Positions 1-9,508 of a stretch of 33,911 bases of DNA are shown here, piece after piece. Within the stretch, counting starts at the first letter, position 1. Each line of letters starts with the position of its first letter. Made by a program: the position numbers and the translations under genes. Under the pieces are notes generated by a model. It saw nothing but the letters and a program-made list of their open reading frames with translations. It was not told where the DNA came from and ran no database searches. Origin of the DNA: an uncultured Candidatus Altimarinota bacterium (GTDB lineage Bacteria; Patescibacteriota; Gracilibacteria; BD1-5; UBA6164); assembly GCA_938015455.1 (NCBI GenBank), contig CALLPL010000031.1, positions 1 through 33,911 of the forward strand. Direction: 5' to 3'.

Positions 1-2
1 CA

Positions 3-308
3 AAAAGACTCATGGTCGTGAGTCTCCTCTCTGATTGGAAAGATGAAGAGTTTTCAACAATCCTCATGATCAACCCTGAGATTCTTGAAGCCTCAGAGGA
101 AACCTTTAGCGAGATAGAAGAAGGTTGCCTCTCTCTCCCAAAAACGAAACGTGGCTATGTTGCAAGACACAAGGAGATCAAACTCAAGTATTTCGACGAA
201 AAGATGAAGGAAAAAACCCTCCGCATCTCAGACCTTGCCAGCGCAATATTCCAACACGAACTCGATCACCTCAATGGGGTGTTATATATTGATAAACTAG
301 AAAAATAG
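3..308 (+). CDS. def: Peptide deformylase, C-terminal part (5' end outside window)
   Basis: This metal-dependent enzyme removes the formyl group from the N-terminal methionine of new proteins in the cytoplasm. The reading frame is open from base 3, so the gene starts before the window. The visible 101 residues carry two of the three family signatures: EGCLSLP, with the metal-binding Cys, and QHELDHLNG, with the HExxH-type metal-binding histidines and catalytic Glu. The first signature (GxGxAAPQ) would lie just upstream of the window. The ATG at 12 is internal, because the residues before it (KRL) fit the usual segment after the AAPQ motif. The gene ends with TAG. No UGA codon occurs in the visible part, and its glycines use GGN codons. 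Identity is secure from the motifs. Confidence 0.95.
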   Translation, partial: KRLMVVSLLSDWKDEEFSTILMINPEILEASEETFSEIEEGCLSLPKTKRGYVARHKEIKLKYFDEKMKEKTLRISDLASAIFQHELDHLNGVLYIDKLEK

Positions 309-358
309 GTAATTTACTTTATTTGATTATATATAATAATTAAACGTATTTACAAAGA

Positions 359-676
359 ATGAAAAGGATCCTTTTAGCAGCTTCATTATTTGCGACACCT
401 ATTCAAGCACAAGAGGGCTGGTCTTTTGAAAATGAGATTACACCATATCTACGAGATTTCTCTATGTCCCTAGCAGAGATATGTATAGAAAGAGAGTTTT
501 CTCGTAATGAGTGCATAGAATTCGGTGAGGATATAGGGGAAGAAATATGAGGATTTACTGAATATACTTGTCGAGGTGCTGAAAATATACTCAAATGTAG
601 ACATGATTCTACTATACCAGCTATCGAACAAAAAAGGAGAGAACTTGAAGAGTCACCTCCTACTTCTAAACTTTAG
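359..676 (+). CDS. Small exported protein of unknown function
   Basis: This 105-residue protein is not recognised as a known family. It begins with a short classical signal peptide (MKRILLAASLFATPIQA, then Q), so it is probably secreted or periplasmic. The mature part is acidic and has four cysteines (EIC, NEC, YTC, LKC), which could form two disulfides outside the cell. One UGA codon (548-550, just after GEEI) must be read as glycine; with UGA as stop the protein would end at 63 residues and the clearly coding downstream part would be lost. It lies 50 bases after def, with no clear ribosome binding site. The start is chosen because it gives the complete signal peptide. Confidence 0.7.
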
Positions 677-761
677 GTATAGTGTAACGACTCATTTTTC
701 ATTGCTTGAGAGATGATTTTTTTTATACTTGAGGGGTTGTTAATCATATATCAACTCGTTT

Positions 762-1205
762 ATGAATTACTCTCTTAGAAAAGCTTCATCTAGTGACCTA
801 AATTTTATCATCAAACTAATAGAGCTTACTTTCAAGGACTTAATGTTAGAAAATGGAGAATTATGGGATATAGATGAGCAAAAAGAAATGTGGGGAGAAA
901 AACTGAAGAATGAAAGCCATAATATAATAATATATGAACAACAAGACATTTGAATTCTGAGCTTGCAAGAATGAGAAGATGAAATATATTTAGACCTCTT
1001 ATTTATTCTTCCTAAGCATCAAAGGAAATGAATAGCAACAGAAATAGTGAAAACACTGAAACTCAAGAATAAAAATATTATTCTTAGAACTCTAATATCA
1101 AATACTCCTGCAAAAGATTTTTTTATGAGACAGAAGTTTGAATTCATAAAAGAGGAAAATAATCGTATATATCTAAAATATAACGCATGAAAAAAGCACT
1201 CCTAG
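762..1205 (+). CDS. GNAT-family N-acetyltransferase
   Basis: This 147-residue protein has the layout of a GNAT acetyl-CoA-dependent acetyltransferase. The N-terminal MNYSLRKASSSDLNFI fits the family's first strand and helix. A central strand (DEIYLDLLFILP) is followed by the acetyl-CoA pyrophosphate-binding loop KHQRKGIATEIV, which matches the family's Q/RxxGxG/A pattern. The key glycine in this loop is encoded by UGA. The C-terminal part (NTPAKDFFMRQKFEFI) is the usual N-x-x-A-x-x-F-Y/M-x-x-x-G/K-F motif. The substrate cannot be told. UGA codons at about 951, 972 and 1029 are read as Gly. The last 19 bases overlap the start of the next gene, which suggests the two are translated together. 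Confidence 0.85.
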
Positions 1206-1738
1206 TCATAGACTATATCAATGAGATATGCCACCCAGATGGAAAGCTCTCATGAAAATGATACGTGGACTTTATGATCGAACACAATACTCTAGCCCAT
1301 CTCAACTCTGAAATAAAAAAGTTCCGAGAAAATTGAGACGAGATTATCTTTGTAAAAGTCGCATTTCAAAAGTGATACAACGATCAACCGAAAGGCTCTC
1401 CCATACTTGGAAAAGCTCAGGAGTTTGGGATATTAGGAGTAGATACCTGGAGTAGTGATTTTTTAGAAAGCCTGGATATACAAGAAACAGATACTGTTAT
1501 AGTAAAAAATAGAGTTTCTGCCTTTTACAGTAATCTCGATGAATACTTAAAATCCAAAGATATCTCTGATCTGTATATCTGCGGCTGCGCTACCGATCTT
1601 GCAGTCGAGAGTACTGCTCGAGAAGCACATGATAGAGACTATAATGTCTTCATACTTGCTAATGCTTGTACAGCTGCAAACCTGTGAGACCATGAAAGAT
1701 CATTAGAATCACTGAAAAAAATATCTACAATAATTTAA
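1187..1738 (+). CDS. Isochorismatase/cysteine-hydrolase-fold protein
   Basis: This 183-residue protein has the isochorismatase-like (nicotinamidase-related) hydrolase fold. Visible landmarks are the N-terminal ALLVIDYIN with the catalytic-type Asp9, the VKNRVSAF segment with Lys107 at the catalytic Lys position, and CGCATDLAVESTAREA near residue 132. In catalytic members the nucleophile is the Cys of the T-D/N-x-CV pattern. Here that position is Ala139, and a cysteine lies five residues earlier (Cys134). Some family members share this Ala, so its hydrolase activity is uncertain. It overlaps the acetyltransferase gene by 19 bases and ends 3 bases before gpsA, so the three are probably co-transcribed. 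UGA-coded glycines include those in DGKLSGKG and NGDEI. Confidence 0.8.
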
Positions 1739-1741
1739 GTT

Positions 1742-2695
1742 ATGAAAAAAATATTAATTCTTGGTCTTGGAGCATTTGGTTTTGCGGTTGCAAAGCACCT
1801 TGGAGAAAATAATCCTGATACTACGATATATGCGAGTGAAATAAATCAGGAGATTTATGACGCAATATCTCAGACACGAAAACATCCATATTTCTTTGAC
1901 TGAGTAAAACTCCCTGAAAACATTAAGCTGGTTCCTGATTCAAAAGTTATCCTTCCAGAAATAGATATTATCATCTCTATTATCCCCTGCCAATTTGTTG
2001 CTTGAGCATTTAAATGAATGAAAGACTCTCTAAAAGACTGAGTTACTATTCTTAATCTCTCAAAAGGAATTGATAATCAAAGCCTGCAAACAGTGAGTGA
2101 AAAACTCTCAGAGGTATTATGATGACAAAACTATAGCTATGCATATCTTGCTGGAGGTATGATTGCCCAAGAACTTGTAGATTGAAAAATACTGGGAGCT
2201 GATATCGTCACAGAAAATCCTGAAGTAGGAAGTATACTGAAAGAACTATTTCAGTCAGAAAGCCTTGTTATCAATCTCAAAATTGGAACTGTAAAAAATA
2301 CCGAACTCTACGCAGCACTCAAAAATATCATCGCTCTCATCCTCTGATATTATGAAGGTACTTGAGCCTGAGCATCGACTCAGGGATTCTATTTTTCAAA
2401 GTTACTTGGAGAGATACAGTGAGTTATAAAGCTCCTCAATTGAGACTCGAATATAATATTTACAGACTATGCTCTCTCAGGAGATCTCATTGCAACCTGC
2501 TTTGGTTGATCACGGAATCGGTTCCTTGGGAATATACTCTGAGAGTGAAAGGATATCTCTACTGCCCTAGAAGAGCTTGCAGCTCAAAAGAAAATTGCAG
2601 AAGGTTATGAGACGCTTAAATGAGTACACCAAATCACCAAATGAAAAGAGGGATTTGAAGAGATAAATAACTTCTGAGATAAATATTTGACATAA
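1742..2695 (+). CDS. gpsA: Glycerol-3-phosphate dehydrogenase [NAD(P)+]
   Basis: GpsA reduces dihydroxyacetone phosphate to sn-glycerol 3-phosphate, the backbone for phospholipids, in the cytoplasm. The 317-residue length is normal for the family. The N-terminus has a Rossmann dinucleotide-binding motif (GLGAFGFAVA, residues 8-17). Later come IISIIPCQF, LSKGI, and KNIIALILG, which contains the catalytic-type Lys of the KN(I/V)IA motif. The C-terminal segment SGDLIATCFGGSRNRFLG matches the family GDLxxTC...SRN signature. Glycines in several of these motifs, for example after IALIL and in TCFGG, are encoded by UGA. The gene starts 3 bases after the preceding stop codon. Its presence implies some phospholipid assembly ability. 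Confidence 0.93.
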
Positions 2696-2740
2696 AACTA
2701 AAAATAATTATAAATTATATATTTTTTATAAATATGCTTG

Positions 2741-3181
2741 ATGTCAAAAGTTGAAAAGAATTCACTCATATCTAGAGCACTTGAATTATCGCCATTCCCA
2801 TCAATTCGAGGATTACACGCAGCAAGTATCGTAGCGTTATTAGCACTACCGTGATGCTGAAACAGTAAACCTATTCCCCAGCTGTGTTGAGATTTTTTTC
2901 GCTGATACTTTACACATTGACTTGCTCCTAGTATATCAATGGCAGATAGAATAAAATGTGATAATTTTTCATGAGTTGTTGGACTCCCTAATCACCCTGA
3001 AAAAGATCAAACCTACAACTCAAAAGTAGCTTTTTTATACTGACTCATTGCTCTTTTAGATAAATATTGAGTATATACTAGGGAAAAAGTTGATGAATAC
3101 TCCCCTAAAGCACAAGAAGTAAATACTATAAAAGATATTTGAGTAATACTCGAAAATATAGAAATGACTTTAAAAGATTAA
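2741..3181 (+). CDS. Putative lipoprotein of unknown function
   Basis: This 146-residue protein is not recognised. Residues 1-38 contain a hydrophobic stretch (ASIVALLALPGC) ending in a plausible lipobox, so lipid attachment at Cys39 and anchoring to the outer face of the membrane is likely. The lipobox glycine just before that Cys, and the one just after it, are both UGA codons, so the signal only exists under UGA=Gly. The rest has a cysteine in PQLCGDFF, another in IKCDNF, and a mostly helical acidic C-terminus. The ATG at 2741 is chosen because the nearby ATG at 2734 is in a frame that soon reaches a TAG stop. It lies 45 bases after gpsA. Confidence 0.65.
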
Positions 3182-3258
3182 ATTCTTTTCTCAATTGTAT
3201 CAAAAACAATTCTTTTTATACTCAACTTAATAGTTGAGATCTTAAAACTTATAAAAAT

Positions 3259-3912
3259 ATGTTCATAGTAATCGAATGACTTGATGGTTCTGGGAAAGGG
3301 ACTCAGACAAAGTTGGTGACTGAAAGGCTAGAAGCTGAATGAAAAAAGGTGCTTGTTTTAGACTACCCATGTTACTGACAAGACTCATCCTATTTTATAG
3401 AAAAATATCTAAACGGGGCTTACGGAAAGAATGTTTGAGCAAAACGGGCCAGTTTATTTTTTGCTCTTGATAGATTTGATGATAGTTTTAACTTTGTTTG
3501 AGAAATTGATCAGTATGACCATATTATCTCGAATAGATATGTTTCTTCTTCGATGATACACCATGGAGGCAAGATTAGAGATGATGAAAAGCGTCTGGAT
3601 TATGTAAAATGGCTGGATGACCTCGAATACGAGATACTGGGTATGCTCAGGCCAGATACAGTATTATTTCTTGATGTACCTCCTAGGATAAGTCAGAAAC
3701 TTGTAGAAAAAAAGGAAGCTAGAGCTTACATCGAATGATGACGAACAAAAGATATTCATGAAGCTGACCCAGATCATTTCAAAAACACTTATGAAGCTGC
3801 CGAGCAGATGCTGAAAGTATTTTCAGATTGGGAAAGAGTTGATTGCTGTGAGAACTCTGAAATACTCTCTCCTGAAATAATTACGGAGAAAATTCTTACG
3901 TACTTCCATTAG
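3259..3912 (+). CDS. tmk: Thymidylate kinase (dTMP kinase)
   Basis: Tmk phosphorylates dTMP to dTDP with ATP in the cytoplasm. The 217-residue protein opens with the P-loop FIVIEGLDGSGKGTQT (residues 2-17), whose first glycine is UGA. Other landmarks are LDYPCYG (the DxYP-type substrate loop, in place of the usual EP motif), SLFFALDRFD (the R-F/Y-D region), ISNRYVSSSM (the DRY-like motif) and VLFLDVPP, followed by a LID region EARAYIEGGRTKDIHE with two consecutive UGA glycines. The form resembles thymidylate kinases of archaeal and candidate-phyla type. Its last 17 bases overlap the 3' end of the HD hydrolase on the other strand. Together with thyA it supplies dTTP. Confidence 0.95.
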
Positions 3913-4663
3913 ATCGAATGTAGAGTTTTTCTAGATCTCCTTGTGAAAAATTATCTCGTTGCAACTGAATCCAAGTATCATATATTTCATAAGCTGCTTG
4001 TATTTTTCATATATCCTCTCGTGATGCTACTCTAAATTTTCAAAATATATCTTGTGAATCTATTCTTTCTTTCATTAGATCTATCCTGGCTCATGTTACC
4101 TCTTCTAGTTGCTTAATCCTCCCTGTCACCCTAATATAAGTAAAATCATACACAGGAATAGCTCAATGGTGTGGGTGAATATTTTCTTTCAAGAATTCTT
4201 TATTTCCATTATATATCTCATGGCATACCTCACCATGAGCATCGAGTTTGTCAGCAAGATCTACGATCTTGTATTCGAGTGAGGCTCATGTATTATTATC
4301 CTCGAGTAAATCTCTATAGCTATGTCACATATATTCGTCTCCATAATTTTCTACTAATATATCAATAGCATTCTTGCAATTTTGCTCGTACTCTTGTTTT
4401 TCCTCAGGACTAAAGTTAAGCTTGCGTCCTGATACAAAGTCTCAAGTAATAAACTCATCATCATCGTGCATACTCGCTAAAGTTTTGATATATTTTATAT
4501 CAACCCTGACTCCTTGTTTTTGTAATATTTTACAAATATACTCTGCCATAAGTACCACACGTTTGGTATGAATCTCAAGATTTGGTCTAAAAAACATATC
4601 TTCGCTAAAGCCTCTATACCTGTAGATTTTCCGTAGTTCTGTTTCCCTATCCTCTAGTATCAT
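3896..4663 (-). CDS. HD-domain phosphohydrolase (YfbR-like)
   Basis: This 255-residue protein belongs to the HD superfamily of metal-dependent phosphohydrolases. Visible are His32 in EIHTKRV, the HD pair at 66-67 in SMHDDDEFITGDF, and a later Asp in YKIVDLADKLDAHGE. The HD-x-x-E-x-x-x-GD pattern resembles YfbR-type 5'-deoxynucleotidases, which remove phosphate from dNMPs. That fits its neighbours tmk, thyA and an N-hydrolase, but the substrate is inferred. The GD glycine is UGA-coded. Its start overlaps the stop of the upstream gene on the same strand (4647-5042) by 17 bases, pointing to coupled translation. Its 3' end overlaps tmk by 17 bases. Confidence 0.8.
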
Positions 4664-5042
4664 TTTCTTCTAGATATTTTATAATCTCATTGAGGTTTTC
4701 ATAGCGCAAAAAAGTAGCTTTTTCAGTTGGAATTCAGAGTATCATGCGAGTTACTACTGCATCTGTTTCAGCGAGAAGAATAACTCTTTTATCATGTTCT
4801 ATAGCTGTTGCGATCTCATATCAAAGTCCGGTACTTGGAGATGAACATTCTGCTATAAGTATATCACACTCTAAAACACATTTTCTGTCATGACTATATA
4901 CTGTTGAGGCATCTCCTTTTAAATTTCCTACAAAGTCTAAGATCTCATACTTTTCTCTTAAAGCTTCTTTAAAACCTTCTATGTTTTTTTTATATTCGTT
5001 GCTAGCAAAGGTCAAACTACATCATACGTATATCTTCTTCAT
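4647..5042 (-). CDS. 2'-deoxynucleoside 5'-phosphate N-hydrolase-like protein (DNPH1/Rcl type)
   Basis: This 131-residue protein belongs to the nucleoside 2-deoxyribosyltransferase-like fold. It begins KKIYVGCSLTFAS, matching the family's first strand and substrate loop, and has ILIAECSSPSTGLGYEIATAIE at about residues 72-93, which fits the DVVVAEVxxPSxGVGYELG signature of DNPH1 (Rcl). In that family the Glu in AE is catalytic. DNPH1 enzymes split the base from deoxynucleoside monophosphates, including modified ones. The start ATG at 5042 precedes the key UGA glycine in YVGCS, so a standard-code reading would miss the N-terminus. Its 3' end overlaps the HD hydrolase start. A role in nucleotide salvage or clean-up with tmk and thyA is likely. 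Confidence 0.75.
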
Positions 5043-5137
5043 ATTTTAACAAATTTTTAACGAATAATCATAAATATATTAGAAAATATCTATATAACAA
5101 CTATTATAATTGTGATTTATTTTCTTATATATCTATC

Positions 5138-6166
5138 ATGAATAAACATTCCGAATACCAGTACCTTGATCTCTTACAAGATATACTAGATAATGGCTCT
5201 AATAAAGAGCTTTTCTTTAATCCAGAAGTGCTCAAAGATTATGAAGAAAAATGAGAAACTCCACCCTATATACGTTCTGTTTTTGGAAGGCAAATACGTT
5301 TTGATCTGAGTAAAGGTTTTCCTCTCCTTACTACAAAAAAGGTATTCTACAGGGGGATTCTTGTGGAACTATTATGGTTTCTCAGAGGAGATTCAAATAT
5401 CAAATATCTCGTAGATAATAAGGTTCATATTTGGGATGAGTGGGCCTGGAAATCATACCATATGCACTGTGTCAAAAACGCTCCTGAGGATGACCTCACT
5501 CAAAAAGAATTTATCGAAAAACTGAAATTACTCCCCGAAGATGACCCCTTTGTCGTAAAATGGGGAGATCTCAAAACTATTTACGGTCGTATGTGGAGGA
5601 GATGGCCAAGAAAAGACGGGAAAGAGATCGACCAGCTTGGCTGGGTGATACAGTGACTCAAAGATAAACCATTTCGAAAATCATATGTAGTATCTGCCTG
5701 GAATCCTGACTTTATCTACCACATGGCTTCTCCTGAAAACAGGAATCATGTTCCTCCGTTTTGTCATACTACTTTTCAATTCGCCGTAACACATGGAAAT
5801 AAGTTAAATCTTGGACTCTACCAAAGAAGCGCTGACACATTTCTCTGAGTTCCTTTTAATATAGCAAGTTACGCTATGCTCCTACATATGGTAGCTCAGG
5901 TTACAGGGCTCGAAGTATGAGAATTTGTACATACATTCTGAGATGCTCATATATACTCAGACCACATGGATCAAGTACAAGAACAGCTATCAAGAACACC
6001 GAGAGAATTTCCAACACTCAAGCTTAATCCAGACATCAAAGATATAGATGATTTTACTTTTGAGGATTTTGAACTCGTTGACTACGACCCACATCCAACA
6101 ATTAAGGCTGCAATAGCAAATATCTGAGGATTTGAAGACAGCAAAGAAAAGAAATTTATTAAATAA
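5138..6166 (+). CDS. thyA: Thymidylate synthase (folate-dependent)
   Basis: ThyA methylates dUMP to dTMP using methylene-tetrahydrofolate. The 342-residue protein is longer than the 264-residue E. coli enzyme because it has the small-domain insertion (about residues 112-145) seen in other long ThyA forms. The catalytic Cys209 is in [11 protein letters not shown], the phosphate-binding Q-R-S is at 229-231 in [10 protein letters not shown], and the invariant segment [10 protein letters not shown] follows; its first glycine, residue 237, is encoded by [13 protein letters not shown] near 268 is the dUMP ribose-binding motif. It is transcribed away from the two minus-strand hydrolase genes, with 95 bases between the starts. 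Identity is secure. Confidence 0.96.
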
Positions 6167-6178
6167 TACTATAGCTGA

Positions 6179-6850
6179 ATGAATAATATAGAAGTGGAAG
6201 TAAAGATATTACTCCAGAGTTTAGAAAAAAAAGATTTATTTCTAAAAGCCTGTGAACAAAAACACCCCCTCAATGAGTCTCATAAAAATTCTCAACTCAA
6301 TCACTATTTTACATGATGAGACTTGAGTGCGTTGCAAAATAATATAAACTCTTATTTAGATGATTCGCAGAGAGAAGAACTACAAACACTTATTACTAAA
6401 GCAAAAAGCTTCTCAGCAAGAACACGTAAATCAAATGACGATGTCATATTTGTACTCAAAGCTTCGGTTGATGAAACTAATTCTATCAATGGGACTGGAA
6501 GACTCGAGTTTGAAGTAACGGTTCCTCTCTCGATAGAAGAGCTTGATACAATATTTTTAGACTCAGGGTTTAACTACGAGACAAAATGGTCACGTAATAG
6601 AGTAGAATATAATTTTTGAGACTATACTCTCTGCATAGATGAAAACTCTGGATATTGATTTCTCGCAGAAATCGAAAAAGTTGTTCCAGATGGTCAAGAT
6701 ATAGATGTGATCAAAAGTGATATTCGAACCCTTATACAAGAACTCTGACATGAAGAGCTCTCTCAAGATCGAGTTAACAGGATGTATGAACACTATATAC
6801 ATGTGTGGCCTCACTACTATGGGACAAAAAATTGGTTCAATGTACTGTAA
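6179..6850 (+). CDS. CYTH-domain protein
   Basis: This 223-residue protein starts with NNIEVEVKILL, containing the ExExK motif (Glu5, Glu7, Lys9) that defines CYTH-fold phosphohydrolases and class IV adenylate cyclases. Further fitting segments are SARTRKSNDDVIFVLKAS (the R-x-R and LKxK-type strands), RLEFEVTVP, KWSRNRVEYNFGDYTLCIDEN (the K-x-R and E-x-D elements) and GFLAEIEKV. Such proteins act on triphosphates such as thiamine triphosphate or inorganic triphosphate; the actual substrate cannot be told. It starts 12 bases after thyA and is followed by a hairpin terminator, so it is likely the last gene of that unit. UGA glycines occur at YFTGG, YNFGDY and GYGF. Confidence 0.82.
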
Positions 6851-6873
6851 AAGAGTTGCTTTTAGTATCCATC

Positions 6874-6903
6874 AAAAAAATCCCTTTGTACAGGGATTTT
6901 TTT
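6874..6903 (+). terminator. Rho-independent terminator after the thyA-CYTH unit
   Basis: A 12-base stem (A-tract plus ATCCCT pairing with AGGGAT plus T-tract) with a 6-base loop TTGTAC lies 24 bases after the CYTH stop codon and ends in a run of seven T. The A-tract on the left would also let it work on the other strand, but no minus-strand gene ends here. Confidence 0.85.
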
Positions 6904-6962
6904 ATGCTTTAGTACATCATATATGATATACTAAAGCTATATGTATACCCTAGCCTATTCTA

Positions 6963-8270
6963 ATGGATATATTTTCTCCCTTCTGGATCTCGATACTCAT
7001 CTTTGTGGTGACCTTTATTTGAATTCTTTCAGAAAAAGTTCATAGATCACTTATAGCGTTTTGTGGCGCAGTTGCTATGGCAATAATTGGAGACATGCTT
7101 GGTTGGTATAGTCCTGAGCAAATTCAAAATTCTATTGATTTTCCAACGCTCCTCCTACTTGGAGGTATGATGGTGCTTGTCGCTGTTATGGAAAAAACCT
7201 GAGTCTTTGAATATCTCGCAATTAGAATAGCGAAAAAGACACACGGAAGTTATTGGAAACTCCTGGTTGCCTTGGGGATATTTACTTCGCTCTCATCGAT
7301 GATCCTTGATAATGTAACAACTATTATCCTCGTTGCTCCTATAACGCTCATCATAACGCGAATACTTCACTTTAATCCTGTTCCTCTTCTCATGAGTCAG
7401 GCAATTCTCTCAAATATTGCAGGAGTCGGAACACTTGTTGGTGATCCTCCAAACATCATTATTGGATCGGTTGCTGGATTCAGTTTTATCACTTTTCTCA
7501 CACATGCCCTCCCAGTTGTCTTTTTTGCTTGGATTATAGCGCTCTTATATATTCTCGCACATTGTTATGGGGACAATAAAGTGAAACCAAAATATATTGA
7601 GAAGCTTATGGATATTAAGGCTCATAAATCTATTACAAAACCTATTGTTCTTACCAAAAGTCTTATTGTACTCACTGGAGTGATACTCCTCTTTTTCTTT
7701 CATCATATGCTTCACATCCCTGCGAGTGTTGTAGCGCTCCTTGGGGCTGCATGTATCCTCCTACTCGTTGCTCCACATGATAACCCACAAAAATACCTTA
7801 AAAAACTCGAACTCTCTGTATTTCTCTTCTTTACTTCTCTCTTTGTCCTCGTTGGAGGACTCGAAGCTGCTGGGGTACTCAGTTATATAGCAACACTTAT
7901 CGAGTGAGGAGTACAAACAAATATAGTCGCAACAGCTATCGTTCTCTTATGGTGAGCCGCAATCCTTACAGCAATTATAGATAATATCCCGATGACTATT
8001 GCCATGGTTCCTATCATAAGCTTCTTTGAGATGAATTGAGTCCCTGGGACCAATATCCTTTGGTGGGCCCTTGTATTTGGTGTTGGGTTTTGAGCTAATA
8101 TCTCCCCTATCTGATCAACGGCAAATCTCGTAGTTATGGCAAAACTCGAACTTGCTGGGAAGAAAATTCACAACAAGGACTGGATGAGGATGTGAGTTCC
8201 TGTAGCCTTCCTCGGGCTCTCTGTTGCCAGCGCTGTACTCATGATATTTGGAAATTATTTTATGGCTTAG
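6963..8270 (+). CDS. ArsB/NhaD-type membrane ion transporter
   Basis: This 435-residue inner membrane protein has about eleven hydrophobic segments and belongs to the ion transporter superfamily that includes ArsB, NhaD, the P protein and SLC13 carriers. The first half has SSMILDNVTTIILVAPITL and NIAGVGTLVGDPPNIII, the paired-repeat signature of this family. The second half has the matching TAIIDNIPMTIAMVP and GANISPIGSTANLVV. This internal duplication with DN and PxGxxxN motifs is the expected core. The ion carried (Na+/H+, arsenite or dicarboxylate) cannot be settled from sequence; no arsenic resistance genes are nearby. The last four bases overlap the convergent HTH gene. The start follows a terminator, so it probably has its own promoter in 6904-6962. 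Confidence 0.88.
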
Positions 8271-9451
8271 CCTTCTTTTTTAGAATTATTAAAATCCTTT
8301 ACTAGATTTAAAACTCGTACTAGATATTTTAAATTTATACCCTTCGCATTAAGGTATCAAGTAGTCACAAGCCAATTCGTATTTCATGGGAGAGTCATCC
8401 CTATACTTTTATAGGTTTGTTCTCCCTCTACTCACATATGACATAGTGCTGCATGAAATATTTTTTTATATCAAAAAATTCCATAAGCAAGACAATAATT
8501 CCAAAGTTGAATACTCATTTCTAACAATTCATCATCTCACGACAAATCTCAAAAATTTATTTTCTCAACTAAACTTTCTGCTATATATCAGGTCACTGCT
8601 TGAGTTTTAATATACTCACTCGCTCTCCTCCAATTTACTCATTTTAACTCAGATAATCATACATATACTCGCTGTTTTTCTGCCTTCTTTCTTTCTAGTG
8701 CTCTTCCTTTTTGTTCTCATTTTCTCTGAGATGCTCTCTCCTGCTCTCGTTGAGCCTTAGCTTTTTGCTGTTTTTTTCATGAAATAATCTTTTTCAAATT
8801 CTGATATACGTTTTCTTCAAACTCAAGCCCTTCATTCGCGTTTGCAAGTGCTAGCAATATCCTTAAAAGAAGGTTCTCACTTGATACGAGTTGATGGCCA
8901 GACTCCCAATACTGTCTTGATGATCCTGTTATTCTTCATAGTGCTGAGTGATTTAGCTCTTGACTACTTCATTCACTCACTCAGAGATAATATCAAATAT
9001 GCACAATAATCCAGCGAATCTTATCTGGATTGCTCTGAAACTTTTCACATAAGCATTTATGGAGATCTGGAATATCTTCGTGTCTTATTTCTCATACTCA
9101 TAAACCTATCCTTTTCAGTATTAATTCCGAACTATGTTGTCTCGTGAGTAATCCGATTTCTCTCATGTCACTTTTTACTAAATTTCTTTTTTTATACAGC
9201 CTTGTATCAGAAAGGTGCAATCATAGAGCTGTGTCTCTCAGTTCATCTCAGATACTGTTGAGTACTCGCGTGATTGAGATTTTAGTGTTTATAAGCCTCT
9301 TCATTACTCCTTTAGGTCAAGTACCCGACAAAAGTGCATCTACATGCTCACGTGCTTTTTCAAGAACTTCAAACATATTAGCGCACTGATAATTCCCTTC
9401 TAACTTTCATGCGAGGTCCCTAAAAGCTTGTAGTGTTTCGTTTTGTGACAT
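8267..9451 (-). CDS. Putative HTH protein with basic coiled segment
   Basis: This 394-residue protein is not recognised as a named family. Residues about 165-200 (SALGRITGSSRQYWESGHQ then LVSSENLLLRIL) resemble an XRE/Cro-type helix-turn-helix, in which a SRQYWESG-like turn is typical. Residues about 214-262 are a highly charged Lys/Arg/Gln/Glu helix likely to form a coiled coil or bind nucleic acid. A second region, about 345-385 (SIGMTLPGNTNWLVTTG then LKYLVRVLNLV), looks like a degenerate copy of the same pattern. This suggests a DNA-binding regulator, but that is inference. The frame runs unbroken only with UGA=Gly (about 20 UGA codons). The stop overlaps the transporter gene on the other strand by 4 bases. 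The next gene upstream on this strand is purC. Confidence 0.6.
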
Positions 9452-9508
9452 TCGATATCAATATAAGAATTATCTTAATACTCTTATTAAAATAATCCTA
9501 AACTAAAC

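Noticed and set aside
1742-2695. gpsA, purC, yebC and other split genes as pseudogenes with many nonsense mutations.
   Set aside because: Only UGA interrupts them; TAA and TAG never occur inside, frames are kept, lengths are normal and active-site residues are intact.
8386-8610. A 74-codon + strand frame after the transporter gene.
   Set aside because: It lies opposite the C-terminal part of the HTH gene, has no start signal and no recognisable features.
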